A stretch of 64,000 nucleotides of DNA. It comes from Bacteroidota bacterium (lineage in GTDB: Bacteria; Bacteroidota; Rhodothermia; Balneolales; HLUCCA01). The stretch lies in contig JAFIEZ010000007.1 of assembly GCA_020832235.1 (NCBI GenBank), positions 372,001-436,000 of the forward strand. Reading direction: 5' to 3'. How positions within the stretch are numbered: position 1 is the first letter of the stretch; every line of letters starts with the position of its first letter. This document shows, piece by piece, positions 1-10,468 of the stretch. A model generated the notes under the pieces. That model was given only the letters and a program-made list of their open reading frames with translations. It searched no databases and was not told the DNA's origin. A program made the translations under genes and the position numbers.

Positions 1-1709
1 GAGCTCACAGTATAGCCGCTCAAGGTGGAATTAACGCTGCCAAAAACTATAAAAATGACGGTGACAGTGTCTATCGTCTGTTTTATGATACGGTTAAAGG
101 CGGTGACTACCGCTCCCGTGAAGCCAACGTACATCGCCTGGCTGAGGTTAGTAACGCCATCATCGATCAGTGTGTAGCACAGGGCGTTCCTTTCGCACGT
201 GAATATGGCGGACTGCTCGACAACCGCTCGTTTGGCGGAGCCCAGCTATCCAGAACATTCTACGCCAGAGGCCAAACCGGTCAGCAACTTTTGCTTGGTG
301 CCTACTCGGCCATGATGAAAAATGTTGATTCCGGTGCTGTTAAAATGCACAACCGTAGCGAAATGCTTGAATTGGTTGTCGTTGACGGTAAAGCGCGTGG
401 TATCATCACCCGCAACCTGGTCACTGGCGCTATTGAGCGACATGCCGCTGATGCCGTACTGCTGTGTACCGGTGGCTATGGTAACGTTTATTACCTGTCA
501 ACCAATGCCAAAAACTGTAACGTAACGGCCGCCTGGCGCTGCTATAAGAAAGGCGCCATGTTCGGTAATCCTAGCTTCACACAGATTCACCCGACCTGTA
601 TTCCTGTTTCTGGTGACTACCAGTCAAAACTCACCCTCATGAGTGAGAGTCTCCGAAATGATGGTCGCGTATGGGTACCACGCAAGCCCGATGATAAACG
701 CCACGCAAGTCAAATTCCCGATGAGGAGCGCTATTATTTCCTTGAGGAGCGTTACCCAAGTTTCGGTAATTTGGTTCCACGTGATGTTGCTTCCCGAAAT
801 GCCAAAGACGTTTGTGATAAAGGACACGGTGTAGGTCCATCTGGACTCGCCGTTTACCTGGATTTCCGCGACAGTATCAAGCGCTATGGTCGCGACAAAA
901 TTGCCGAGCGTTATGGAAACCTTTTTGATATGTACGCTAAAATTACCGGTGACAACCCATACGAAGAGCCAATGCGCATCTTCCCGGCCGTGCATTACAC
1001 GATGGGCGGTCTCTGGGTAGATTACAACCTGCAAACTACCATTCCTGGTTTATATGCACTGGGTGAGGCTAACTTCTCCGATCATGGTGCCAATAGATTG
1101 GGCGCAAGTGCCCTGATGCAAGGTCTGGCCGACGGGTACTTCGTAATTCCCTACACCGTAGGTGATTACCTGTCAAGTGAAAAAGCCGGTGAGGTAGATA
1201 CCTCTCACGAAGCCTTTGAACAGGCTGAACAAGAAGCCGTTGAACGCATCGACAAACTGCTCAAGTCTAAAGGAACAAAAACAGTACTCGACTACCACAG
1301 AGCACTTGGTAAAATCATGTGGGACAAAGTGGGTATGTCACGAAGTGAAGCTGGCTTGAAAGAGGCTATTGCTCAAATTAGTGCCATGCGTAAAGAGTTC
1401 TGGAACAATGTTTATGTTCCTGGTGAGAAGTCTACATGCAATAAGTATCTGGAATACGCTAACCGTGTGGCTGACTTCCTTGAACTGGGCGAGTTGATGG
1501 CACACGATGCTCTCGACAGAAATGAATCTTGTGGCGGTCACTTCCGTGAAGAATATCAGACACCGGAAGGGGAAGCACAACGTGACGATGAAAACTATTG
1601 CCACGTATCTGTATGGGAGTATCCTGGAAGCCCGGATGCCGACCCTGTGTTGCACAAAGAAGCATTAGAGTTTGAATACGTCAAACTCACTCAGCGTAGC
1701 TATAAATAA
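1..1709 (+). CDS. sdhA: Succinate dehydrogenase/fumarate reductase flavoprotein subunit, 5' truncated
   Basis: This is the flavoprotein subunit of respiratory complex II, which oxidises succinate to fumarate and passes electrons to SdhB. The frame is open from base 3, so the gene begins before the window; 568 residues are visible and the family is usually about 640-650. The first visible residues ([16 protein letters not shown]) carry the His expected to hold FAD covalently. Further on are [11 protein letters not shown], the PRDVASR segment containing the catalytic Arg of this family, and the HYTMGG and [19 protein letters not shown] blocks. The wording matches the long Bacteroidota form rather than the E. 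coli form. The sdhB gene follows after 27 bases, and the cytochrome subunit is presumably upstream, outside the window. An internal ATG at 291 is not the start. Confidence 0.97.
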   Translation, partial: AHSIAAQGGINAAKNYKNDGDSVYRLFYDTVKGGDYRSREANVHRLAEVSNAIIDQCVAQGVPFAREYGGLLDNRSFGGAQLSRTFYARGQTGQQLLLGAYSAMMKNVDSGAVKMHNRSEMLELVVVDGKARGIITRNLVTGAIERHAADAVLLCTGGYGNVYYLSTNAKNCNVTAAWRCYKKGAMFGNPSFTQIHPTCIPVSGDYQSKLTLMSESLRNDGRVWVPRKPDDKRHASQIPDEERYYFLEERYPSFGNLVPRDVASRNAKDVCDKGHGVGPSGLAVYLDFRDSIKRYGRDKIAERYGNLFDMYAKITGDNPYEEPMRIFPAVHYTMGGLWVDYNLQTTIPGLYALGEANFSDHGANRLGASALMQGLADGYFVIPYTVGDYLSSEKAGEVDTSHEAFEQAEQEAVERIDKLLKSKGTKTVLDYHRALGKIMWDKVGMSRSEAGLKEAIAQISAMRKEFWNNVYVPGEKSTCNKYLEYANRVADFLELGELMAHDALDRNESCGGHFREEYQTPEGEAQRDDENYCHVSVWEYPGSPDADPVLHKEALEFEYVKLTQRSYK

Positions 1710-1736
1710 CGACTTTAAACCGACGAAAAGAGTATT

Positions 1737-2483
1737 ATGAGTACAATGACAATAAATCTGAGAGTCTGGAGACAGAAAAATGCTTCAACGCCCGGTAAAC
1801 TCGTCGACTATAAAGTCGATGGCGTGAGTGAGCATATGTCGTTTCTGGAAATGTTCGACCATCTCAACGAACAACTCATGAAAAAAGGGGAGGAACCCGT
1901 TGAATTTGATCATGACTGCCGCGAAGGAATCTGCGGTTCATGTAATATGGTCATCGACGGTCAAGCGCATGGACCTCAAAAAGGAACGGCTGCTTGCCAG
2001 CTTCACATGAGACATTATAACGACGGCGATACCATCGTTGTAGAACCATGGAGGGCCGCTGCTTTCCCTATGATTCGTGACCTGGTAGTTGATCGATCTG
2101 CTTTCGATCGCATTCAGGCAGCCGGTGGATACATTTCCGTAAACACTGGCGCAGCACCGGATGCACACGCTGTTCCCGTTGAAAAGGTCGATGCCGATAT
2201 AGCATTCGATTATGCTGCTTGTATTGGTTGCGGAGCCTGTGTTGCGGCGTGTCCTAATGCCTCCGCTTCGCTATTTACGGGTGCAAAAGTTGCTCAGTTC
2301 GCTCGCCTCCCACAAGGACAGGTTGAACGAGAGCGACGTGTTGTTCGTATGGTAGAGCAAATGGAAAAAGAGGGCTTCGGCGATTGCTCCAACTTTGGAG
2401 AGTGCGAAGCGGTATGTCCTAAAGAGATATCTATACAAGCCATTGCAGAAATGAGACGCGAATATCTCAAGGCGCTATCTTAA
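1737..2483 (+). CDS. sdhB: Succinate dehydrogenase iron-sulfur subunit
   Basis: This 248-residue protein carries electrons from the SdhA flavin to the quinone site. Cys clusters are visible in the expected order: CREGICGSC near residue 62 for the [2Fe-2S] centre, [12 protein letters not shown] near residue 162, and [12 protein letters not shown] near residue 219 for the [4Fe-4S] and [3Fe-4S] centres. The ATG at 1737 follows an AAAAGAG ribosome-binding sequence; a second Met three codons later is possible. It is cotranscribed with sdhA and ends at a strong terminator, so it is the last gene of the operon. The length is typical of Bacteroidota SdhB. Confidence 0.97.
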   Translation: MSTMTINLRVWRQKNASTPGKLVDYKVDGVSEHMSFLEMFDHLNEQLMKKGEEPVEFDHDCREGICGSCNMVIDGQAHGPQKGTAACQLHMRHYNDGDTIVVEPWRAAAFPMIRDLVVDRSAFDRIQAAGGYISVNTGAAPDAHAVPVEKVDADIAFDYAACIGCGACVAACPNASASLFTGAKVAQFARLPQGQVERERRVVRMVEQMEKEGFGDCSNFGECEAVCPKEISIQAIAEMRREYLKALS

Positions 2484-2512
2484 TACAGTCGACATCCAAA
2501 CGTTTCACATCA

Positions 2513-2543
2513 AAAGGCTCTGGGATATTATCTCAGAGCCTTT
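2513..2543 (+). terminator. Intrinsic terminator of the sdh operon
   Basis: A perfect 10-bp stem (AAAGGCTCTG / CAGAGCCTTT) closes a loop of about 11 bases, 30 bases after the sdhB stop. The T-run is short, so termination strength is inferred. Confidence 0.8.
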
Positions 2544-2653
2544 ATTGTTTAAGTGAGTTTAGGCAGGTGCCGATAGGCCAATGTAACGTGGTTGGTAGCC
2601 TTTTTGAGTGGCTTTACAATAGATGTGATAAATTTAACTAAGTGGTGTCTGAT

Positions 2654-4318
2654 ATGATGAAAACTATAGGTAATAAAATACTCCTATCGGCCTTTCTTGC
2701 ATTAACTGCGATTACCGTGATTAGTATTGTGATGCAAAATCGAATTGTAACCGACCAGGGTACGGATTTGATTGAAACCCAGCTCAAAAATATGGTTATG
2801 CAGTCTGAATCGGTCCGAAGTCGTGTATCTCAAATGTGGTTAGACGGTGCATTTTCTCTGCAAGATCTCCTCCAGGATTATGAGCAGTATGGAATAAATC
2901 GCATAGAGCAAAGCAAAATATATGGTACCATACCCGTTGTTGCCGCCTGGGAATCTATACAAACAATAGCCGATGAACTTGATTACGATTTCAGAGTGGT
3001 AAGAGCCAATCCCCGAAATCCCAATAACTCGCCCAATCAACGTGAATCTGAAATACTACGTTATTTTGAAACCCATAACGTACTCGATTATTTCAGCGTA
3101 GATGAAAGCATGGGCCAAATTATTTACGCCAGAGCAGTTGTACTCACACAAGATTGTCTCGCCTGTCATGGAAACCCCGCCAATAGCCCTACCGGTGACG
3201 GTAAAGATATGCTTGGTTTTACCATGGAAGGATGGTCGGCAGGGGACGTACGTGGAGCTTTTATTCTTCGAGCTCCTATCAGCGAAATCACAAATGTTGC
3301 AACAGCCGGCAGAAATAACTTGCTGATGATTATTGTACCGGCATTCCTTCTCATTGGAATTGGATTCGTTCTGGTTAACAAGCGATTTATCGTTGCCCCC
3401 TTGCGCCATGTATTGGAAGAGCTGAACCTGGTCGCAAGCGACACAACGCTTTATTCAGGCCAAATCCGCGATGCCAGTGCTGAATTAGCAGACCAAAATA
3501 CCGCACAGGCTGCCAGTCTGGAAGAAATTTCTGCATCTATTTCAGAAATTGCAACGATCTCCGAAAAGAACAGATCTGTTTCTGAAAATGGTCAAAAACT
3601 TATTCATACGGTATCGGATGTTACCAGCAGAAGTGCAGAAGACATGAAAAAACTCAATGCTTCTATGCAAGATATTTCCACATCAAGCAGAGAGTCACAA
3701 AAAATTCTGGACACGATTAACAGTATTGCCAAGCAGACGAATCTGCTGGCCATTAACTCCAGTGTTGAAGCCGCTCGAGCGGGAGAAGCCGGACGAGGAT
3801 TCTCCGTAGTCGCCGAAGAAATTCGTAAACTTGCAAGTCAAACAGCTTCATCTGCTTCCGAAATCGGACTATTCATACGAGAAACCATCAATAAAACGGA
3901 AGCAGGAAGTAAAGACACCCAAGATCTGGTAGAGAATTTCACAAAAGTACGCAAGTCAGTGGATGAACTGCTCATTAAGATATCAGATATTGCCGAGGGT
4001 TCACGAGGTCAGGCCTATGCTGTCGAGCAAATTCAAGTTGCCATGCAAGAGCTTGAAAAAACGACCATGAATACAGCCGCTCAATCCGAAGAAAATACAG
4101 CCAATACCAATGAGCTCGATCTGCTTGCAGCTAAACTTGCAGAGGAGATTGCAAACATTAAAGCTATGGTAATGGCACATAATGAGCTGATGGTATCGTC
4201 ATCATACAATAATGGTAACGGACAAACATCCGTCCATACCCGTAAGCCGAAAAATAATTCAAAACAAATAGGTGCAAGCAAGCACGAATATCAGGAAGTA
4301 GAAGTAGCGTCGTATTAA
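2654..4318 (+). CDS. Methyl-accepting chemotaxis-type receptor with a c-haem sensor domain
   Basis: This is a membrane signal transducer of about 554 residues. One membrane helix lies near residues 4-23. An extracytoplasmic sensor domain follows, with a CLACH haem-c motif at 168-172 and the flanking HGNPANSP seen in DUF3365/Tll0287-like haem domains. A second membrane helix lies near 225-245. The C-terminal signalling domain has the conserved hairpin segment ([20 protein letters not shown]) and long heptad regions. No CheB/CheR-binding tail pentapeptide is apparent. The sensor probably reads redox state or a gas ligand, which is inference from the haem motif. No che genes or flagellar genes lie nearby. 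In-frame GTG codons at 2642 and 2645 precede the ATG pair at 2654/2657; ATG was preferred because no ribosome site favours GTG. Confidence 0.85.
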   Translation: MMKTIGNKILLSAFLALTAITVISIVMQNRIVTDQGTDLIETQLKNMVMQSESVRSRVSQMWLDGAFSLQDLLQDYEQYGINRIEQSKIYGTIPVVAAWESIQTIADELDYDFRVVRANPRNPNNSPNQRESEILRYFETHNVLDYFSVDESMGQIIYARAVVLTQDCLACHGNPANSPTGDGKDMLGFTMEGWSAGDVRGAFILRAPISEITNVATAGRNNLLMIIVPAFLLIGIGFVLVNKRFIVAPLRHVLEELNLVASDTTLYSGQIRDASAELADQNTAQAASLEEISASISEIATISEKNRSVSENGQKLIHTVSDVTSRSAEDMKKLNASMQDISTSSRESQKILDTINSIAKQTNLLAINSSVEAARAGEAGRGFSVVAEEIRKLASQTASSASEIGLFIRETINKTEAGSKDTQDLVENFTKVRKSVDELLIKISDIAEGSRGQAYAVEQIQVAMQELEKTTMNTAAQSEENTANTNELDLLAAKLAEEIANIKAMVMAHNELMVSSSYNNGNGQTSVHTRKPKNNSKQIGASKHEYQEVEVASY

Positions 4319-4378
4319 ATCACAGATTCAGCCAAAAAGAGAAACCTCAATGATTAAAAAGAGGTAACTTCCGCCTGT

Positions 4379-6283
4379 ATGGATTACAATCAGGCAAAAC
4401 AGAATCTGAAAAAATACTGGGGATTTGATGATTTCCGTCCGGGACAAGATGAGGTTGTTCAATCAGTTCTGGATGGAAATGAAACCCTTGTGCTCTTCCC
4501 CACAGGTGGAGGAAAATCATTGTGTTATCAGGTACCGGCAACGGTACTGCCCGGACTCACACTGGTGATCTCACCTCTTGTAGCACTCATGCAAGACCAG
4601 GTAGACCAGCTTAACAAGCGAGGTATCCGCTCCGCATTTATAAACAGTACCCTGCCACAGTTTGAGGTTGAGCAAAGATTAATAAATGCCCGCAACGGGA
4701 TGTATACTCTGCTTTATTGCGCACCAGAACGCCTGGAAACCAACTTATTTCAGCAAGAAGCGCCCAATCTGAATATTCAGCTGGTTGCTGTGGACGAGGC
4801 GCACTGCATTTCGGAGTGGGGACATGATTTCAGACCACCATACCGGCGAATTCGCGAAAATATTGAAGCTTGTATTGGGAAGACCCGCTTTATGGCACTT
4901 ACAGCTACGGCCACACCCAGGGTAAAAGAGGATATTATTTCGGTAATGGGCTTCAGAAATCCAGTAGTTATATCAAAAGGTTTTGAGCGTAAAAATCTGA
5001 AATGGTGGGTCAAGGCAACGGAGCAAAAGAGCACTACACTGCTCAATATGGTTCAGAAAGCTCCCGGATCCGGCTTAGTATATGCATCTACCCGCAGAGG
5101 CTGTAACGAGCTTGCAGCTCTTGTACGATCCAAAGGCATTGCATGCGAAGCATACCATGCCGGACTCACCTCCCTGGACCGTAAGCGTATACAGGAGCAA
5201 TGGATAGATAACACGCTACCCCTGGTTGTTGCCACAAACGCCTTCGGAATGGGTATCGACAAACCCGACTGCCGATATGTGATTCATTATGATATTGCCT
5301 ATTCCCTGGAAGCGTATTATCAGGAGGCTGGCAGGGCCGGCAGAGACGGTGAGTTGAGTTTCCCCACTTTGCTTGTGAAGAAATCGGATCTTGTACACGC
5401 CCGTAAGCGATTAAACGACTCTTATCCCGACTACGATTTGGTACAACGAGTGTACACATTGCTATGCGATACGCTGCACCTGGCCCTTGGCTCTGTCCAT
5501 GAAGGACCTCAAACCGTATCGCTGCAGCATGTATCCAAACGATCAGGATTACGAAATACGCTGATCATGAATTGCTTACGGGTGTTGAATAGATTAGGCG
5601 TTATTGTACTTTCACAAAATACTGAGCCTCAGTTTGGCATTCGTTTTAACCGAAACAAGGATGTACTTCTTGATATCATGCTGGAGTGGAAAAATGAAGC
5701 AAAGCAACGGTTTCTGGAAAACCTTATGCGTCTGTACATTCCCGAATCGCTTAATGATACACATTTCATTGACCAGTCAACGGTTATGACAAAACTGGAG
5801 CTAACGTACAATGGAGTAGTGAAAGGACTCGACGTACTTTCGAATGAAGGCCTGCTGAAATGGGAGTCCCGAACTGACGACCCGGTTGTGCAGGTGTTGG
5901 AAGCAAGGAGTAGTCGCGCCCCCATCACGCGTAAAGAAGTAGAGCAATTTCGGGATATTCAAAAGGAAAAACTTGAAATGATGATTGGCTATGCCCTTAC
6001 TTCAGGATGCAGAAGTGCTTACATCCGTCGGTATTTTGGAGAAGAAGAAGTGCCGGAATCGTGTGGGTTTTGTGATCGATGCCTTGCTGTAAAAAGAAAT
6101 ACCTACAATGAAGAAGATATTAAACGTACTCTTCTCGAACTTAAAAAAAGTCCCCTGACATTAACTCAAATTGCACGTGTTTGCAAAATTCCTGAAGAGT
6201 CGGCCATGCAAATGCTAAGGTGGTTGGCTACGGAGCGCAAGGTGCGTTATACGAAAGAGACGGCTCAATTTTCACTGCGTTAA
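4379..6283 (+). CDS. recQ: RecQ-type ATP-dependent DNA helicase
   Basis: This 634-residue superfamily-2 helicase unwinds DNA 3' to 5' in repair and recombination. Visible motifs are the QxxxR region (FRPGQDEV), Walker A TGGGKS at 42-47, the DEAH box at 139-142 followed by CISEWGHDFRP, and motif VI (YYQEAGRAGRDG). The C-terminal zinc-binding region ends in CGFCDRC and is followed by a winged-helix-like segment. No clear HRDC domain is seen, so this is a RecQ with core and RQC only. Its stop codon overlaps that of the opposing lipoprotein gene. Confidence 0.93.
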   Translation: MDYNQAKQNLKKYWGFDDFRPGQDEVVQSVLDGNETLVLFPTGGGKSLCYQVPATVLPGLTLVISPLVALMQDQVDQLNKRGIRSAFINSTLPQFEVEQRLINARNGMYTLLYCAPERLETNLFQQEAPNLNIQLVAVDEAHCISEWGHDFRPPYRRIRENIEACIGKTRFMALTATATPRVKEDIISVMGFRNPVVISKGFERKNLKWWVKATEQKSTTLLNMVQKAPGSGLVYASTRRGCNELAALVRSKGIACEAYHAGLTSLDRKRIQEQWIDNTLPLVVATNAFGMGIDKPDCRYVIHYDIAYSLEAYYQEAGRAGRDGELSFPTLLVKKSDLVHARKRLNDSYPDYDLVQRVYTLLCDTLHLALGSVHEGPQTVSLQHVSKRSGLRNTLIMNCLRVLNRLGVIVLSQNTEPQFGIRFNRNKDVLLDIMLEWKNEAKQRFLENLMRLYIPESLNDTHFIDQSTVMTKLELTYNGVVKGLDVLSNEGLLKWESRTDDPVVQVLEARSSRAPITRKEVEQFRDIQKEKLEMMIGYALTSGCRSAYIRRYFGEEEVPESCGFCDRCLAVKRNTYNEEDIKRTLLELKKSPLTLTQIARVCKIPEESAMQMLRWLATERKVRYTKETAQFSLR

Positions 6284-6702
6284 TCAAGAATTTCTTCTTC
6301 TTCTTCTCCAATAGCCCTGTGATGTCGCAGGTTTTTCCGGTCTTCCGGCAATTCAAGTTCTACGTCGGTTACTACATCTCTGGCAACATCATCTATCCGT
6401 AAACGCTCTTCATTCATGGCCATAATCATTCTTTCATACCGGGCAATCTCTTCAGGTAGCTGTCGCTCATAAAATCGGTAGCTAGCCATAAACTCTTCTA
6501 AAGTGAAATTATAGTAGTCTTTGAGGTATTGCAATATTTCAGCAGTGCGCTCCGTATCACCCGTGTAGGAATGAATCATGTAAACAATTTCCAGTTCGGT
6601 GCGAATCTGCATGTAGGTTTCCTCATCGAGCGGAGCGCGATTGTTTAAATCGCACCCCGCTGATATTACGAGGATCAATAAAACGGCTACCCAATGTTTC
6701 AT
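6280..6702 (-). CDS. Small lipoprotein, DUF4296-like
   Basis: This 140-residue protein starts with a lipoprotein signal (lipobox ISAGC, Cys17) and is then mostly helical and acidic. The segment YNFTLEEFMASYRFYERQLP resembles the DUF4296 family of Bacteroidota lipoproteins, whose function is unknown. The start overlaps the stop of the upstream SDR gene in an ATGA arrangement, so the two are probably translated together. The C-terminus is a Glu run (GEEEEEILD) encoded by a CTT/TTC triplet repeat at about 6292-6307. The gene converges on recQ, and the two stop codons lie in one TTAA. Confidence 0.7.
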   Translation of the reverse strand: MKHWVAVLLILVISAGCDLNNRAPLDEETYMQIRTELEIVYMIHSYTGDTERTAEILQYLKDYYNFTLEEFMASYRFYERQLPEEIARYERMIMAMNEERLRIDDVARDVVTDVELELPEDRKNLRHHRAIGEEEEEILD

Positions 6703-7409
6703 TTAGCCGATTTTGGAAATAACGGCCGCATCACAATTTCATCAATTAAGAAATTATCCGGCATCTCAAGAACGTTAATCAAGGCCGTAGCCACATCATT
6801 CGATTGCATCATTCGGTCGTGCAAAGAACCACCACTATGCGTGAAGAATTCGGTGGCAATAGACCCGGGGTACATACAGGTAACTTTGATGCCATCATTT
6901 CGTAATTCTTTCATAAGAGCATCACTCATTCCGCCAAGAGCAAACTTGGTAGCGTTATATCCCGATAGATTTGCATTTCCGAGCTTCCCGGCAATGGATG
7001 CGATGTTGATGATATGACACACGTTCTCGTTCCGCTTTAGTAAAGGCGTTACGGAGCTGGTAAGATAAAAGACGGCATTCAGATTCAAATTAATCATCGT
7101 GTGCCAATCTTCCGTAGAAAGGGTGTCAACGGGTCCAAATTTGCCTATTCCTGCGTTATTTATGAGAATATCGGGCACTAAGTCGGTAAAAGTATCTTTA
7201 ACCCAACTTCTTACAGCCTGCTCGTCGGTGACGTCTAGCACTACGGGAACGAACGCATCTCCCAGTTCTTTTTGAAGTTCATCCAGACGTTCTTTACGTC
7301 GGGCAAGACCAAAAACGGTGCTGCCTTTATCAACAAGTCTTCGTGAAAAATCAGCTCCCAATCCACTGCTGGCTCCGGTTACAATTGCTACTTTTCCGTG
7401 TAAATTCAT
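6699..7409 (-). CDS. Short-chain dehydrogenase/reductase (YdfG-like)
   Basis: This 236-residue Rossmann-fold oxidoreductase has the cofactor motif TGASSGLG near residue 11, the NNAG motif, a catalytic Ser in the NIASIAG segment, and the YNATK catalytic Tyr/Lys. The ARRKER stretch after the second strand suggests NADP preference. The segment YPGSIATEFF is typical of the YdfG/serine-dehydrogenase-like group. The substrate cannot be told from sequence. It is the first gene of a two-gene leftward unit with the small lipoprotein and is divergent from coaX across a 97-base gap that probably holds both promoters. Confidence 0.88.
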   Translation of the reverse strand: MNLHGKVAIVTGASSGLGADFSRRLVDKGSTVFGLARRKERLDELQKELGDAFVPVVLDVTDEQAVRSWVKDTFTDLVPDILINNAGIGKFGPVDTLSTEDWHTMINLNLNAVFYLTSSVTPLLKRNENVCHIINIASIAGKLGNANLSGYNATKFALGGMSDALMKELRNDGIKVTCMYPGSIATEFFTHSGGSLHDRMMQSNDVATALINVLEMPDNFLIDEIVMRPLFPKSAK

Positions 7410-7506
7410 AATAATGTATCTATTTTATTCCGCTAAGCGATATAATATGTAATGGTTTCAATGTACATATGTCAACAATATCTAACAACGTTACGGTTCC
7501 TCCTTT

Positions 7507-8271
7507 ATGATTTATCTTGATGTCGGCAATAGCTTTATTAAAATGGCATCCCACGCCGGCGACATCACCGGTGATGAGGCGGGCTTGCATCAGAATGAAA
7601 CCGAAAACTGGATTGTCCACCTTCGTGCACCACATGCCGATTTGAACAAGGTGTTAAGTCTACTGAATACCGAACTATTAACCCAGATGCCTGTTATGGC
7701 ATGCAGTGTGGTTGAGTCGGTAAGTGAAGCATTGCGTAACGCATTGGGCAGCCGTATTACGTTTGCCAGACGGGAATGGATACCCGATAGTTTACTGGAC
7801 TACCATTCCCCCGATACTTTAGGGATGGACCGGTTCATGGCCTGTCTGGGGGCATGGTCACTTTCCAAACGTGAATCTGTAATCGTTATCGATGCAGGTA
7901 CAGCAACAACCATAGACCTGATGACGGGCGAGGGTGTTTTTCGTGGTGGTGTTATCATGCCGGGAATTAAGCTCTTTGAACAGGGACTGCAGCATTTTGC
8001 TCCCGCGTTGCCCAAAGTGCCAAGGGAGTTACCTTCCCAATGGCCACCTAAATCAACGGTTCAGGCCTTACAGTGGGGCATTACGGGTAGTTATCTGGAG
8101 GCTGTAAAAGCCCATGTGAGTGCCATGCAACAAGACTCCGCTCGGATATGGATTACCGGCGGAGACGCCGACGTACTGGCCCAGATTCGCAATGTTGAGC
8201 TGCATTATCATCCGAACCTGGTATTTGAAGGGCTCCGGGCCTGGGTAAACCATCAGGCAGATCAGCGATAA
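7507..8271 (+). CDS. coaX: Type III pantothenate kinase
   Basis: This enzyme phosphorylates pantothenate using ATP, the first step of coenzyme A synthesis. It is 254 residues, the family's usual length. ASKHA-fold motifs are visible: the N-terminal phosphate loop IYLDVGNSFIKMA, the LGMDRFMA segment that binds pantothenate, the DAGTATTIDL phosphate motif and GGVIMPGIKL. The gene stands alone, divergent from the SDR gene and convergent with udk. A GGTTCCTCCTTT stretch lies just before the ATG and gives no clear Shine-Dalgarno match. The 168 bases after its stop hold no recognisable terminator. Confidence 0.94.
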   Translation: MIYLDVGNSFIKMASHAGDITGDEAGLHQNETENWIVHLRAPHADLNKVLSLLNTELLTQMPVMACSVVESVSEALRNALGSRITFARREWIPDSLLDYHSPDTLGMDRFMACLGAWSLSKRESVIVIDAGTATTIDLMTGEGVFRGGVIMPGIKLFEQGLQHFAPALPKVPRELPSQWPPKSTVQALQWGITGSYLEAVKAHVSAMQQDSARIWITGGDADVLAQIRNVELHYHPNLVFEGLRAWVNHQADQR

Positions 8272-8439
8272 TCAGCTCCGGTCCATGATTAGTATTCAGG
8301 CTAATGAGTTCTCTTTGGGTTTGCAAACAGACGACTCACCGATATCATTTCTGCCGTTCTACATCAATTACCTCGCATTATTGGCGAACAATCTGGTTTT
8401 TTACCCTACAATTGACCGCTTTATTCCGTGTACTGATTT

Positions 8440-9063
8440 TTATTCCGGATGAATTACTTTGCCAGAAATTAGAGCATTAAGCATATCCAGAGCAGCCTTA
8501 TTTTCGCCGCCGTGGGGAATAATGATATCAGCATAACGTTTGGTTGGCTCAACGAACTCCAGATGCATCATTCGCACGTGCCTCTCATACTGATCCAGAA
8601 CATTTTCCACCGTTCGTTTACGCTCTAAAATATCTCTGCGCAGCCTCCTGAGCAGGCGAACATCAGCATCGGTATCAACATAAAGCTTCAGATGCATAAG
8701 ATCCCGCAGCTCTTTTTCGAAGAAAATCAGAATGCCATCTACCAATATTACCGGACGAGGCTCCAGCGTTTCGGTTTGATCCCTGCGTACATGCTCTTTG
8801 AAATCATAGATTGGCATTTCCACACTGTAGCCCTGTTGCAGAGCCTGTACGTGCCGTACCAGAAGCTCGGTTTCCAGAGACGATGGGTGATCAAAGTTCT
8901 GACGCGACCGCTCTTCAAAGTCCAGATGTTTGAGGTCACGGTAATACGAATCGTGTTGTATTAACACAAGATTGCCTTCACCAACACGATCTATAATGTG
9001 TTTTACTACCGTTGTTTTTCCTGAGCCACTTCCGCCAGCTACGCCTATTATAAATGGTTTCAC
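8440..9063 (-). CDS. udk: Uridine kinase
   Basis: This 207-residue P-loop kinase salvages uridine and cytidine to UMP and CMP. Walker A (GGSGSGKTT) lies near residues 10-18. HDSYYRD, the FDHPSS motif, and a Lid region with LLRRLRRD all match Udk. The start codon is GTG; no in-frame ATG fits the family's N-terminus better. The start lies three bases after the amidase stop, so the gene is cotranscribed with that gene. Confidence 0.95.
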   Translation of the reverse strand: MKPFIIGVAGGSGSGKTTVVKHIIDRVGEGNLVLIQHDSYYRDLKHLDFEERSRQNFDHPSSLETELLVRHVQALQQGYSVEMPIYDFKEHVRRDQTETLEPRPVILVDGILIFFEKELRDLMHLKLYVDTDADVRLLRRLRRDILERKRTVENVLDQYERHVRMMHLEFVEPTKRYADIIIPHGGENKAALDMLNALISGKVIHPE

Positions 9064-9066
9064 AAG

Positions 9067-10467
9067 TTAATCTGTTTGGTTAGTTGTGTTCTCTTCCAGG
9101 GCTACTTTATAGTCGCGTATTGCACGAAATAATGCCGATGCCAGAATGGCCTGACCACGCTCTGAACGCATATATTGCTCTTCCTGAGGATTTGTTATGA
9201 AACCTAGTTCAACAAGTACAGCGGGCATAGATGCCTGAAACAGTACAATAAACCCGCCTTGCTTTACCCCTCTGGATCTGCGTCCTGCACGTTGGGTAAA
9301 CTGGTGATCCATTTTTTCGGCCAGTCGCTGACTGGTTGTCATGTAGCCAACATTGGTTAATTCGTATAATATGAGCTCTTCTTCAGTGAGTTCCCTCGTT
9401 CTGGTAGCGGGATCTTCAAGGGCAATTACACTATTCTCACGTTTCATTACCTCCAGAGCCGATTGGGTTCTGGCAACCCCAAGAAAGAAAAATTCGGCAC
9501 CGTATGCAGAGCGGGAGGTAGATCCGTTTGTGTGAAGTGAAATAAACAAGTCGCCTTGTGCACGATTGGCAATTCTGCCTCTTTCATGTAAGTCAACAAA
9601 GGTATCATCGGTACGAGTATATATTACATTAACATCGGGCAGAAATTCATTAATATAGGCGCCAAGACGTTTTGCAACAGCCAAAGCGATATCTTTTTCA
9701 CGCGTACCTGCAGGTCCCACAGCTCCGGGATCATGCCCGCCATGACCTGCGTCGATAACAACGGTTCGTAACCGCCTTCCGTTAAAGTCTCTTGACAATG
9801 CCGAAGGTGATGCAGGAGGTGTTTCATCTAAAAAAGTGTCACCCAGCGAGCTCCCCAAAAAATCAGCATCCGCACCATTCGCTTCCGTTTCCTCTTCAGA
9901 AGCAGTAGTCTCAGCTGGCAACGACCATACCAATGGCTGCATGCCCTCTGTTAACGTAGCTACATCACGCGCAGAAGCTGTTGTAAGACCAACCAGTAGG
10001 TGACGTCCGTTTGCATCCGGATATCCTCTTGCTATAAAATTGTGCCCTTCAGCTAATTGGATGTTGAAACCAGTCCCTGCAGAAAAAGGGATAGGTGTTA
10101 TGGTCTGAATAACGTCCCCTTGTGGAGGCATTTGAATGGCATCGGTCTGAATCCCCGATGTATAGGTCGTCACCTGAATTAAGTCGGCACTCGGCTGAAA
10201 TACCTTGAACGAATCGGGTGCACTGGTAAAATGCATGCGAAGTACGTATCCCAAGCCGTCGCTTCGGGTGGCTACAGATACTCTTGGAAGCACATTTTGG
10301 GCCATAACGGGTACCGCAACCAGCAGGAGCAGCATCCATATCGTCAGAATTCGTATGACTGATGCTACAGAGTGGTTAGCGCATGTAGCGATGTTTAGTA
10401 GCCTGCCTGCCAAAATAGAGCTGAAAGTTAGGTAGAGTGGTGTCTTGTAGTTGTAAACAAAACGCAA
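9067..10467 (-). CDS. N-acetylmuramoyl-L-alanine amidase (Amidase_3) with N-terminal AMIN-like domain
   Basis: This periplasmic zinc amidase cleaves the bond between muramic acid and the stem peptide, in cell separation or wall turnover. The C-terminal half is Amidase_3: DAGHGGHDPGAVG near residue 222 with the first zinc His, the later metal Glu and His (SLHTNGS), and the final catalytic Glu in VLVELGFITN. The middle region (about 60-170) is beta-rich and AMIN-like. A hydrophobic segment ending VPVMAQ at about residue 57 looks like the signal peptide. The longest frame starts with TTG at 10467; a TTG at 10413 or ATG at 10335 are alternatives, and none has a convincing ribosome site. It is the first gene of an operon with udk. 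Confidence 0.88.
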   Translation of the reverse strand: MRFVYNYKTPLYLTFSSILAGRLLNIATCANHSVASVIRILTIWMLLLLVAVPVMAQNVLPRVSVATRSDGLGYVLRMHFTSAPDSFKVFQPSADLIQVTTYTSGIQTDAIQMPPQGDVIQTITPIPFSAGTGFNIQLAEGHNFIARGYPDANGRHLLVGLTTASARDVATLTEGMQPLVWSLPAETTASEEETEANGADADFLGSSLGDTFLDETPPASPSALSRDFNGRRLRTVVIDAGHGGHDPGAVGPAGTREKDIALAVAKRLGAYINEFLPDVNVIYTRTDDTFVDLHERGRIANRAQGDLFISLHTNGSTSRSAYGAEFFFLGVARTQSALEVMKRENSVIALEDPATRTRELTEEELILYELTNVGYMTTSQRLAEKMDHQFTQRAGRRSRGVKQGGFIVLFQASMPAVLVELGFITNPQEEQYMRSERGQAILASALFRAIRDYKVALEENTTNQTD

Positions 10468-10468
10468 C

